A stretch of 24,597 nucleotides of DNA, taken from CAMDKS01 sp964402975. Its GTDB lineage: Bacteria > Bdellovibrionota_B > Oligoflexia > Oligoflexales > RGVZ01. The translations under genes were made by a program, and so were the position numbers. Below are positions 15,014 to 22,591 of the stretch, piece by piece (position 1 is the stretch's first letter; each line of letters opens with the position of its first letter). The DNA lies in NCBI GenBank assembly GCA_964402975.1, contig CAYOEM010000032.1:1-24597 (forward strand). Reading direction: 5' to 3'. The notes below the pieces were generated by a model, which was given only the letters and a program-made list of their open reading frames with translations, was not told the origin of the DNA and ran no database searches.

Positions 15014-16741
15014 TTATTTTTTACTTCCGTGTATGAGATCAAAGGACTCTGGCCACCGTCCGTCGTAAACATGTTTGGCATAGTCGATCGCCAGATCTGC
15101 TCGACCAGATTTCGTTGAAATTTCTTCATCGAAGTAACCAAGTATGAAGTCTTCAGCCTCATCCCAGCGCTTTCCAAGAATCGCCGCGACTTGACCGAGC
15201 GGCAAGGTCCGAATTAAATCATTTAAAATCTGGGGCCAATGCACCGGGGTAACCCGCTTACTCTGGGATCGCAAGGTATTAATCTCTTCAATACACGCAT
15301 CACCGAGTAGCATCAGTAGTTCTTTTTGAGTTTTAACAGTGCGCTTTGGCCAGTGGGGAGAGTGAAAAGGCCGCGTTGATTCGAGTGCCCAATGCAGAGG
15401 GCCTCCTCTGCCGCGCTGCATCCAGGCATCCTGACCAATAAACATATAAATCTGCTGATCAGACTTAGACGAGCCGCCCCCATCTGCTAATGTCTCGTCT
15501 AGGTCAATATCGCCTAAACGAATTACCTTGTAGCGTTTAAGATCACTCAAGGCACTGTTGTTAAGTGAGCCTGTAAGCGCACCAACGCCATGCTTTAAAA
15601 GAACCTTCACCCCATCAACCCAGCCGCACCCCACGGCATAATACATCGCCGTAAAGCAGTGACCATGATCGTGCTCATCTGGATCAGATATTCTCGGAGC
15701 CCAGGCGCAGGCTATATCAAGCTTTGCACCTGCCTTGATCAAAAGTTCTAAGATATCAATATTTGCGACTTCAATGGCAAGTCCGACGGCTGTCGTGCCC
15801 CCAGGTCCACCCGCATCAACATCAACGCCTCGAGCTAAGATTTTCTGAACGGTCGCGACATCATTTGATTGTATCGCGTAAAAAAGGGCAGATATTTTCA
15901 TCCATTCGGGGGCATCTTTTGATGTTATAGCCTCGCCCAGTTCTTTTTTGGCCGTAACCCTCAAAAGTTTTACGATCCTCTCAGCGTTACCCCTGCCAAC
16001 TCCCAAAAAGTCTTGAACATGTTTTTGCCGCTCACGCTTAACAGCGATACTGCGCGTGATATTTTGGCTCAATTCCGAAAATGTGGGCTTTTTTATCCAC
16101 AGCACATCGCCACAAAAGTGTTTCAATTCCGCAGCGGTCAATAAACGGTCGCCCTCGTTGCGCTGTAAAACTTGCAACTCGTCAAACTGCGCTTGAAGCT
16201 CTATCACAGCTTTGGTTAAGTCGTTATCTTCCCGCAGTCTATCTTCATCAGTGCGCCCTCCATAAACTTCGGGAGGATAATGATACTCAGGCCGTCCTAC
16301 GCCAATTCTATCTGGATACGTATCAACAAAAATATGAAGAATATGGGGCTCATGTCTTGGCATGCGGTGGACAACAAATGTTGCCCTCCACGTACCGGTG
16401 GAACCATCTGGAAACTGAATGTAGCGCGTTACGTGGGCGCCGTGTTTAATAAGTTCAGCCACAGCAAAATCATCTTGATTTAAACACGCGATACTCAAAG
16501 CAGTGTAGAAATCATAATAGAATTCGGCGGCAGAATCGTTATACATTGTTGGCTCTACGTAGTCTTCTTTGATCAAAATATCATTGATACCGACCGATGA
16601 GTTCAAAACGGCGCTAACAAAATCCTGACCACGCAACTCTTTAAGAGACTTTACTAGTTTTGTGTGATGGTTGAGCCGAGGTGGCTCACCATCCCTATTC
16701 ATGAAGCTGGAATAATTCTGGCCTGTGACGTCAGCCGTCAT
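15014..16741 (-). CDS. Ankyrin-repeat protein
   Basis: A 575-residue protein without a signal peptide, so probably cytoplasmic. One isolated ankyrin-like repeat lies near residues 80-104 (TALSIACLNQDDFAVAELI then KHGAHVT). A run of three lies near 284-387, with helices such as DVATVQKILARGVDVD, NIDILELLIKAGAKLD and WVDGVKVLLKHG. A helical segment with ELQAQFDELQVLQ (about 183-195) lies between. The last 180 residues match nothing I recognise. I chose ATG 16741, with AAGG 9 bases upstream; it begins one base after the stop of the gene before it. An earlier in-frame TTG at 16759 overlaps that gene. It is the last gene of a three-gene operon; ankyrin repeats bind other proteins, but the partner is unknown. 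Confidence 0.75.
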   Translation of the reverse strand: MTADVTGQNYSSFMNRDGEPPRLNHHTKLVKSLKELRGQDFVSAVLNSSVGINDILIKEDYVEPTMYNDSAAEFYYDFYTALSIACLNQDDFAVAELIKHGAHVTRYIQFPDGSTGTWRATFVVHRMPRHEPHILHIFVDTYPDRIGVGRPEYHYPPEVYGGRTDEDRLREDNDLTKAVIELQAQFDELQVLQRNEGDRLLTAAELKHFCGDVLWIKKPTFSELSQNITRSIAVKRERQKHVQDFLGVGRGNAERIVKLLRVTAKKELGEAITSKDAPEWMKISALFYAIQSNDVATVQKILARGVDVDAGGPGGTTAVGLAIEVANIDILELLIKAGAKLDIACAWAPRISDPDEHDHGHCFTAMYYAVGCGWVDGVKVLLKHGVGALTGSLNNSALSDLKRYKVIRLGDIDLDETLADGGGSSKSDQQIYMFIGQDAWMQRGRGGPLHWALESTRPFHSPHWPKRTVKTQKELLMLLGDACIEEINTLRSQSKRVTPVHWPQILNDLIRTLPLGQVAAILGKRWDEAEDFILGYFDEEISTKSGRADLAIDYAKHVYDGRWPESFDLIHGSKK

Positions 16742-16742
16742 G

Positions 16743-17486
16743 TCAATTAGCCTTATCAAGTTCCTGCATGCGCTTTTGCATTTTGAGTTGAGCGGCTTCT
16801 AGAGCTTTCGCCATACCAGTAGGATCATTTGCTTTCTCTTTCTGGATTCGAGCCACATCAGCTTGAAAGTCCTGCGTAATCCGTGCGGATTTCTGTTCCC
16901 GAGCCGTCTGATCTTGCTGATTTTTCTTGTCTCTAGCTTCGTCAGCTTTTTTTTGTTTTGCCGCCTCTGCTCGCTCAATGGTCTCATCGGTATCTTTTTT
17001 TGCTTGTTTCTTCTGGTCATCCGTTAAAAGTTTTATGCCCAAGCCCTTTCGAAGGGCCTCATGAGTCACTGAGTCAACCTTCTCTTTATCACTCCAACCC
17101 CAATTAATGGCCAAACCGTCGGCATCGGCAAGAGGAATGCTCAACGTAAATATCCCACCAGCCACTACCGCTGTGATAGCACCCTCCTCTTTCGTAATAA
17201 ATGCAACGGTCTTTACCTTGTTTCGAACTTTTGCAGCATCCTCCGCACAAGCCTTCTCTAGAGAGTCCTTCACAAACTTTCCGATAGCTTCCTTTCCATC
17301 GTCAAGATTCACAGGATCATCAGGCCAGGCCTTGGAGTAATCAAATCGCACATCAAATCGACATGCTTTTTTGACTTCTTCTTGTAGTTCACGCTCAATA
17401 TTTTTGCGTATATGTCGACCTTTTTTGGCGAGAACGGTCGTTGATGTGCCAAGCACTAATACGGTTACTAAAAACTTAATAAACAT
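16743..17486 (-). CDS. Secreted coiled-coil protein of unknown function
   Basis: A 247-residue protein with a Sec signal peptide, probably cleaved after TVLA near residue 20. A mixed domain of about 120 residues with two Cys follows (CRFDVRFDYSKAW and KACAEDA). The C-terminal third is a highly charged Lys/Glu/Gln/Ala-rich coiled coil (about residues 155-245, for example KKQAKKDTDETIERAEAAKQ). I do not recognise a family. The ATG follows GGGGGAAAAT. It starts 15 bases after the YwqK-like gene and its stop is one base before the ankyrin gene start, so all three should be cotranscribed and probably translationally coupled. Confidence 0.65.
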   Translation of the reverse strand: MFIKFLVTVLVLGTSTTVLAKKGRHIRKNIERELQEEVKKACRFDVRFDYSKAWPDDPVNLDDGKEAIGKFVKDSLEKACAEDAAKVRNKVKTVAFITKEEGAITAVVAGGIFTLSIPLADADGLAINWGWSDKEKVDSVTHEALRKGLGIKLLTDDQKKQAKKDTDETIERAEAAKQKKADEARDKKNQQDQTAREQKSARITQDFQADVARIQKEKANDPTGMAKALEAAQLKMQKRMQELDKAN

Positions 17487-17501
17487 ATTTTCCCCCGCGG
17501 C

Positions 17502-18833
17502 TTATTTAGAATAGCTGTAGCAAGATCGCTTTATATCATAATATTCTTTTGATTTCGGATTAACACGTGATTGATCGGCTTGATAGGAGGCTTCCTCCTT
17601 AAGACGCCAGGTGCCAGCATCCTTAAGATAAACCTGCACCTTTCTAGCACGACCGTCTTGGTACTCTATCTTTAACTTACACGCCTCCTTATTCGCTTTG
17701 GCAAAATACTCTTCACTCACACCTTCTCGTCGACCATCTTTAAATCTTTCAAGGCTTACCAGGTCTCCGTCCCTGCCCCAGTTTTTCACCTCACCGTTGG
17801 GTACTAGCGTATAGTAAGACTCGTAGGATCCGGCCCAGTATTGATTGGCTTTAACATAACAAGTACCCTCGGACTCTTTCTTGCCGTCATCATAAAACTC
17901 TTCAAATGTGCCATGAAGCTTCTTATCAACAGGCTTGCCGCTCCATTTATAGTGGATCTTCGTTTTACCGTTTTGATAAAAAACTTTGGTCTCCCTCACC
18001 AGACCATTCTCGTAAATCTCCTCTGCCGCCAGGTTTCCGTTTTCTTTGAAGAAATAACGCTGTGGCCCATGACTTTGTCCGGCTGCGTTGACTCTTACTT
18101 CCGAACGCTTCTTACCGTTCTCAAAGTAATCGGTTTCTACGCCGACACTCGTCGCCGTCGCTGCAGTTTTGGTTTTTTGCTTGACGCCACTTTGTGATAC
18201 CTGCTCTGACGATAAGGGCTTTCCATCTTTATAGGTTAGCGTCTTGAAGGGTTTGCCATGGCTATACAATGTGACAGCCTCAGCTTTTCCTGCAAAACCG
18301 CACCAGGCCTTTTGCTTATCGTTGATAACTACCGGCGAACACTCTAGACCTACGAGCAGCCCTTGCTCATCAAACTCAATGCGACTTTTTTGATTTTTAT
18401 CTTTATCGTTGATGACAAAATGTGATTGGAGTTTTCCACTCGGAAAGTAAGTCTTCTCTGATATAGCGTCGCCATGCTGATAAATGGCTTCTTTGCTCAG
18501 CTTCCCTTTTTCATAGAACTTACAAAGACCGTGGTAGTTATTATTCTTGGGGTCATTGTCAAAACTGATGTCGGACTTAATGAGTCCATCTTCATACCGC
18601 TTTTCGTTGAAAATCTTCCCACCTTTTATTTCAACGACGCGCGCGAGTTTCTTTGTGTCCGGATCCTTACATTCTACCGTCCCGTTTCGAACGTAAGCCG
18701 TAACGTCATGGCCAATACTTTTGTTTTTAAAAAAACAATCTAGCGGTTGCGCCGTAGCGTATCCAGCACACATCAATAGACTCACCACGCCAAAGCTAGA
18801 GGGATAAAAAAACGAACGTCGTATATCAATCAC
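17502..18833 (-). CDS. Secreted YwqK-like MORN-variant repeat protein
   Basis: A 443-residue protein with an N-terminal signal (hydrophobic run ending GYATA, cleavage near residue 29). The rest is a chain of MORN-variant (YwqK-type) repeats of the form Y-x-NG-x4-E, such as DYFENGKKRSE, YFFKENGNLAAEEIYENG, VFYQNGKTK, EEFYDDGKKESEG and ERFKDGRREG. Bacillus YwqK is often labelled an antitoxin, but this copy is exported, so that role is not implied. MORN-type strands form elongated beta sheets that bind lipids or proteins. I chose GTG 18833, with TTTGGAG about 7 bases upstream; a TTG at 18845 would overlap that site. It is the first gene of the operon with the coiled-coil and ankyrin proteins. 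Confidence 0.78.
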   Translation of the reverse strand: MIDIRRSFFYPSSFGVVSLLMCAGYATAQPLDCFFKNKSIGHDVTAYVRNGTVECKDPDTKKLARVVEIKGGKIFNEKRYEDGLIKSDISFDNDPKNNNYHGLCKFYEKGKLSKEAIYQHGDAISEKTYFPSGKLQSHFVINDKDKNQKSRIEFDEQGLLVGLECSPVVINDKQKAWCGFAGKAEAVTLYSHGKPFKTLTYKDGKPLSSEQVSQSGVKQKTKTAATATSVGVETDYFENGKKRSEVRVNAAGQSHGPQRYFFKENGNLAAEEIYENGLVRETKVFYQNGKTKIHYKWSGKPVDKKLHGTFEEFYDDGKKESEGTCYVKANQYWAGSYESYYTLVPNGEVKNWGRDGDLVSLERFKDGRREGVSEEYFAKANKEACKLKIEYQDGRARKVQVYLKDAGTWRLKEEASYQADQSRVNPKSKEYYDIKRSCYSYSK

Positions 18834-18996
18834 AATGATCTCCAAATGAATTTTCTTGGTTCTAAGATGATATCCTGACTGACGCTCGTGTCAAAGCCAG
18901 GCGGTCTCTAAATTGGTTCCTGAGTGTGCGCTAAGGATTTGGTCTACTTGCTTGAATTAAGTTAAGGTATTAAGGCGTCATCTCCGGTATTTGTTT

Positions 18997-19135
18997 AGAT
19001 TTTCTCGTAAAAAAAGGTCTTTAAGCGATGGAGTTACAGCTGTCACCTGATCAAACCCTGTTAGTTCTGGGTATATTGTTTGCTGTAGCCGTCGGCTTTC
19101 TAATCCCACGAAAGCCGGCTGAAGACTTTATCGAG
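18997..19135 (+). repeat. Copy A of a 139-base duplicated block (leader plus first 36 codons)
   Basis: This block and the one at 20818-20956 differ at five of 139 positions: three in the 31-base leader and two synonymous changes within the 36 shared codons. Identity drops abruptly after codon 36. The shared leader includes an A7-GGTC run with the Shine-Dalgarno. Confidence 0.85.
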
Positions 19136-19297
19136 CGGGTCCTTCAAGATGAGCATAACCCTAACAAATATAGGCTACCCGTCGGCGTAATTTTACTCGC
19201 GCTTATTGTCGGGCTTGATTCAGAATACAGTTATGGGGTGATTGGACTTTTAATTGGATTTGCTATCAACTTTGGACTTTTCGTTTTTTGGCGCTGA
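19028..19297 (+). CDS. Small membrane protein, paralog A
   Basis: An 89-residue hydrophobic protein of unknown function. The first membrane helix spans about residues 10-26 (TLLVLGILFAVAVGFLI), then a charged loop with RKPAEDF. A second hydrophobic region (VGVILLALIVGL) and a third (YGVIGLLIGFAINFGLFVFW) are separated by the acidic turn DSEYS. Its first 36 residues are identical to those of the protein at 20849, and most of the last third is shared, while the central loop is shorter by five residues. The ATG follows AAAGG about 10 bases upstream. No terminator is seen before the convergent gene at 19392. Confidence 0.75.
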   Translation: MELQLSPDQTLLVLGILFAVAVGFLIPRKPAEDFIERVLQDEHNPNKYRLPVGVILLALIVGLDSEYSYGVIGLLIGFAINFGLFVFWR

Positions 19298-19391
19298 GCT
19301 CTAGTATCGCCTGAGAAATGCCTATATTTTTACTTGGTTTCTTGCCTGTACTCGTCGCCGTGGGATACAAATTGTAAAATAACAGTGGATG

Positions 19392-19916
19392 TTAAGTCTG
19401 CTCATTCATGATCGCGCCAATCAAACGGACACATTCATCACAAATCAAAGCACCCCGCCGACCAGGCACCATCATTTTTGACTGCTTTGATGTTTTTGAG
19501 CAAAAAGAACATACCAGCTGATTTTGAGCCCCGCGTATGATGACAGTTATCCAACGGCATTGCCATTGCTGCAACGTTTCCTCAGGTTCTCCGAATTCAT
19601 CCCGTTGTCTTTCGACGGTAAATGATAGATTTTCGACGCGGCAAACGCCGGCCAAACTTTCCTGCTCTGCGTTGTCTATGCGCCACCCTTTAACTTGACC
19701 ATCTGACATAAGGCGAAGACTTTTTAGCCGACCATCCTGAGACCAATCAACTTGCAGTCCATCACTCATTGAAATCGGATTTACTGGCTCGTCGAAGTCT
19801 AGAGATCTTAAAAGTTCATCAAACTCGATCTTTGTCATATCCCACCCGCGAATTGCACCAGCCAGCGCCCCAAGATCGTCAAGTTGACAACGGAAATACA
19901 AAACACTAAGTGGCAC
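19392..19916 (-). CDS. Small protein with C-terminal ClpX-type C4 zinc finger
   Basis: A 174-residue product. The last 40 residues match the zinc-binding domain that normally begins the unfoldase ClpX: CSFCSKTSKQSKMM...GALICDECVRLIG, with Cys136, Cys139, Cys159 and Cys162 in a CX2C-X19-CX2C pattern. In ClpX this domain dimerises and binds adaptors or substrates. Here there is no AAA+ module; the N-terminal 130 residues are an unrecognised, strand-rich domain with acidic patches. It could be an adaptor, a modulator of Clp proteolysis, or use the finger for something else. The start is uncertain: GTG 19916 lies close behind the previous gene, while ATG 19838 has a G-rich site and would give 148 residues. 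Confidence 0.7.
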   Translation of the reverse strand: MPLSVLYFRCQLDDLGALAGAIRGWDMTKIEFDELLRSLDFDEPVNPISMSDGLQVDWSQDGRLKSLRLMSDGQVKGWRIDNAEQESLAGVCRVENLSFTVERQRDEFGEPEETLQQWQCRWITVIIRGAQNQLVCSFCSKTSKQSKMMVPGRRGALICDECVRLIGAIMNEQT

Positions 19917-19947
19917 GACCCTATTATCGCCTAGGCTTTTCTATAAA

Positions 19948-20664
19948 TCAATCGTCGAAGAGTTTGAGATCTGGTTTGGGTTCGACATTAAACCAGCACG
20001 TCTTGTTTTTCTGACCTTGGACAGGCTCTCCAAGATTTTTTGTACGTGCGTCATATCGTAATTCCTTGGCCACAGGCTTAATGCCTTCTTTTAGTAACTC
20101 ACCTTTTCCGATCGCTTTCCCTGTACCTGTTGAGATTGTCTTTTTTAGCACCAATGAGATGGCATAATTGGGCGCCACGCCTGACCATTTCCAATTTCCT
20201 TCACGCAGATACAGAAGTTCGGATATACACCCGTCTTTGGGTTGGCATTCCAAATCAGGATAATCAGTCACTGTAAATGAGCCATTCGACCACAAATTGA
20301 GCTCTCTGTGATAATAACGAGCATTACACGGCTGCCACACCCAGTCCTCTCTTATTTGGGGATAAGTATTTCCCGTTGCCTGTCCTGCTAATTCATTCCG
20401 AATTTTATTAAAATTTTGCCGATTGCGCAGATTTTTGAGGTCTGGATCACCATTATGGCCGCTTGCCAACACGTGCGAGAATGTGACAAGGGAGTCGCTC
20501 AGTTTTTTAGAATCATCTAGAGCACCACCCATCGCGGCTCGTAGTTCCGATTCCTGGTGGGCAAGACCTAAAAGCATAACCACGTAAAAACTTTTTTGTG
20601 CCGCGGATCTTGTCGTCCAATGGGAGCCGATTGCTCCAATTAATTTTGCAAGAAATGATTTCAC
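19948..20664 (-). CDS. Hypothetical protein in the duplicated-gene module
   Basis: A 238-residue protein I do not recognise. The N-terminus has a moderately hydrophobic helix (KSFYVVMLLGLA, about 23-34) that could be a weak membrane or export signal. A middle helical part follows, then a Trp-rich strand region (WVWQPCNARYYHREL, WSNGSFTVTDY, LYLREGNWKWSG). Four Cys occur (PCNAR, LECQP, DGCIS and KTCWF), and the end is Asp-rich. I chose GTG 20664, which has AAGGAAG 8 bases upstream; the in-frame ATG at 20682 has no Shine-Dalgarno and carries that site within its own codons. It precedes the zinc-finger gene by about 31 bases, so the two are probably an operon. Confidence 0.6.
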   Translation of the reverse strand: MKSFLAKLIGAIGSHWTTRSAAQKSFYVVMLLGLAHQESELRAAMGGALDDSKKLSDSLVTFSHVLASGHNGDPDLKNLRNRQNFNKIRNELAGQATGNTYPQIREDWVWQPCNARYYHRELNLWSNGSFTVTDYPDLECQPKDGCISELLYLREGNWKWSGVAPNYAISLVLKKTISTGTGKAIGKGELLKEGIKPVAKELRYDARTKNLGEPVQGQKNKTCWFNVEPKPDLKLFDD

Positions 20665-20730
20665 AGACTTACTTCCTTCCATAGCTCAAAAATTGCTCTA
20701 GCGGCACGTCGTTCAAAATAGTTAGACGAC

Positions 20731-20757
20731 GTATGGTAGTATGGTAGTATCATACTA
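20731..20757. repeat. Three 8-bp tandem repeats ending in a palindrome, in a divergent promoter region
   Basis: GTATGGTA is repeated twice, then appears as GTATCATA. The end forms the palindrome TAGTAT-C-ATACTA (20745-20757). It lies about 67 bases before the start of the leftward gene at 20664 and about 92 bases before paralog B. Iterated sites plus an inverted repeat suit a regulator operator, or slippage-prone simple DNA. Confidence 0.45.
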
Positions 20758-20817
20758 TCTAGGCCAGCAATCCATAGGAATCCTAGCATATCCGCCCGTC
20801 ACCTGCGATCGGTGCTG

Positions 20818-20956
20818 AGACTTTCTCAGAAAAAAAGGTCTTTAAGCGATGGAATTACAGCTGTCACCTGATCAAACCCTGTTAGTTCTGGGTATATTGT
20901 TTGCTGTAGCGGTCGGCTTTCTAATCCCACGAAAGCCGGCTGAAGACTTTATCGAG
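20818..20956 (+). repeat. Copy B of a 139-base duplicated block (leader plus first 36 codons)
   Basis: The partner of the block at 18997-19135, in the same orientation 1821 bases away. Upstream of the block the two regions show no obvious similarity. Confidence 0.85.
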
Positions 20957-21133
20957 TGGGTTCTTAAAGATATGGAGCAGAGCCCTCGCAGATACAGGCT
21001 ACGATATGTAGCTCCATGGGGCATGATTTTATTGGCACTTATTATCGGGCTTGATTCAGAATATAGTTATGGAGTCATTGGACTTTTACTTGGGTTTGCT
21101 ATCAACTTTGGCATATTTATCCTCTGGCGTTGA
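20849..21133 (+). CDS. Small membrane protein, paralog B
   Basis: A 94-residue paralog of the protein at 19028. Residues 1-36 are identical; the central loop is longer and more basic (EQSPRRYRLRYVAPWG); the end is again GLDSEYSYGVIGLL followed by a hydrophobic run to FILWR. Substitutions after residue 36 are mainly conservative, and many base changes there are synonymous, so both copies look functional. Function unknown. The ATG has the same A-run plus AAGG leader as paralog A. A strong terminator follows at 21199-21231. Confidence 0.75.
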   Translation: MELQLSPDQTLLVLGILFAVAVGFLIPRKPAEDFIEWVLKDMEQSPRRYRLRYVAPWGMILLALIIGLDSEYSYGVIGLLLGFAINFGIFILWR

Positions 21134-21198
21134 CCGCGCCTTTGTCTGCCTTGAACCCCCTACTCCGACGTTGTGGTTTAGATTCTTTACAATAAGCT

Positions 21199-21231
21199 AA
21201 TCCCCGCAAGCCTTGTCGGTTTGCGGGGATT
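21199..21231 (+). terminator. Intrinsic terminator after small membrane protein B
   Basis: AATCCCCGCAA and TTGCGGGGATT form an 11-pair stem with an 11-base loop, and TTTTC follows the stem on the plus strand. It ends transcription from the gene at 20849. On the minus strand no T-run follows the stem. Confidence 0.85.
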
Positions 21232-21268
21232 TTTCATCTGCAATCGAAACCTAGAACCTAGCAGCTAT

Positions 21269-22387
21269 TTAACCACCAAACTTCGGAATAGCTGTGAATG
21301 CCGTCGCCAGTTTTCCGCAGAAATTAGGAACAAGGGTCCTAAGATCGACGTTATCTGCGGTGCTTCCTAGAACTGTGCTACTGCTTGACCCCACAGAGTA
21401 AGACCCTAATGCTTTGGAGCCAAGTGAGACTAGTTCCAAGGAACTTTGAAGGCTACTGCAGCTAGATAAATCTACACTAGAAAGATTGGATGCGCTGAAA
21501 CATGCGTGGTAGAGCGTTCCAGCTGATGTTCCTTGCCCTGACTGTACCTGCACATAAAGGTAATCTTTGCTGCTTTTTGCGTGAACCTGCTGGGCCCCGA
21601 TTCCGTGTCCACCCGCCGTAAACTCCAACGTACCGGCCGTCACGTTGGCCTTATAATGAAGAAGTGCAGTGGATCCCGTAAAGTTATCGGTCTTGCCCTG
21701 ATAGACGACCACCATGTAGCCGTCAACAACACGATCTAGGTTACTGGTGCCTGAAATTTTCGCCATGGTCATCACACACGAATCACTTCCATCAAGATCT
21801 TTCGTCGCACCGTCGACCAGGTACCAATCGTTGTCTTTTTTGCCAAACATAATCGTCAGACCGGGATTCATTGTTTCTTGGCACTGACCAAATAGTGGAA
21901 AGGTCGTAACACCTGACGCGGCTGGAACGGAAAATGTGCTGGAAACATCAACCGCGGCACTGCTCAAGCAACTTGGAACTTTTTCCATCTCCGATACGCG
22001 GCGGTCATACTCACCCATGCGGCGATCTACACTTTTCACAAGCTCAAGCATGTTGGTGGGGCCTGGTGAGAACAATCGCTCTTTGACCGTATTCATGATT
22101 GTTGTTTTCGTGGTGGAATCGCTTGGCTCCGTTGGAGCAGCAAGTCCCATGTAGTTTTTTGGTGTTGGGCTAACGTTCAAATCTGACGCCAAGGCAAATA
22201 GATTCACCGCACCAGTTCCGGCCGAGTTCACAAGGCTGCTAGGCGTAACTAGAGCCGTTGGGGGATAAACCTGCGGGGCCCCTGTGGATTCTCCACTTCC
22301 TTTGTCTTCCTTCTTGCCACAGCCAGAAACGGCTAATAGGCTTCCCGCGATGATGACGGCACGTTGAACCTGAACTTTTAAAAACAT
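21269..22387 (-). CDS. Orphan lipoprotein (leftward member of a divergent pair)
   Basis: A 372-residue product. The signal peptide ends in the lipobox-like VSGC, so Cys23 should be lipidated. It is followed by GKKEDKGSGEST, a flexible linker, and a YPPTAL segment. The body is Ser/Thr/Gly-rich and strand-rich, with cysteine-containing motifs (SCLSS, GQCQETM, DSCVMTM, HACFS and SSCSS). A short helical stretch (LELVKSVDRRMGEYDRRV) lies near residues 113-130. I recognise no family. AAGGGGTG 6 bases before the ATG fixes the start. Its neighbour at 22592 has a similar lipobox and linker, suggesting related proteins or a shared role. Confidence 0.7.
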   Translation of the reverse strand: MFLKVQVQRAVIIAGSLLAVSGCGKKEDKGSGESTGAPQVYPPTALVTPSSLVNSAGTGAVNLFALASDLNVSPTPKNYMGLAAPTEPSDSTTKTTIMNTVKERLFSPGPTNMLELVKSVDRRMGEYDRRVSEMEKVPSCLSSAAVDVSSTFSVPAASGVTTFPLFGQCQETMNPGLTIMFGKKDNDWYLVDGATKDLDGSDSCVMTMAKISGTSNLDRVVDGYMVVVYQGKTDNFTGSTALLHYKANVTAGTLEFTAGGHGIGAQQVHAKSSKDYLYVQVQSGQGTSAGTLYHACFSASNLSSVDLSSCSSLQSSLELVSLGSKALGSYSVGSSSSTVLGSTADNVDLRTLVPNFCGKLATAFTAIPKFGG

Positions 22388-22591
22388 AAGGCACCCCTTG
22401 CTTAAATTTTAAACAAAACATGTCTAAACACGTCCAATTGTATTGTGCAAAAGGTAACTGCGTCAAATAGACGCCAGCTTTTAAAACTCTTAATTCATTT
22501 TTGAGAAACGCTGATCAGTCGTGTAAACTCGATCGGTTCCCATAAGTTTGTCACCATATTGTCTAAGTTTTCATAAGCAAAGGAATGCATC

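Noticed and set aside
17502..18833. Calling the YwqK-like protein an antitoxin
   Set aside because: It has an N-terminal signal peptide and many repeats, and no toxin gene adjoins it; the antitoxin label belongs to a cytoplasmic Bacillus context.
18997..20956. The two 139-base direct repeats as ends of an insertion sequence or att sites
   Set aside because: They consist of coding sequence plus leader of two intact paralogs, and there is no transposase, integrase or terminal inverted repeat between them.
22548..22576. TTGTCA-N17-TCATAA as a promoter for the lipoprotein gene at 22592
   Set aside because: Transcription would start inside or after the Shine-Dalgarno (22579-22583), leaving no usable leader.
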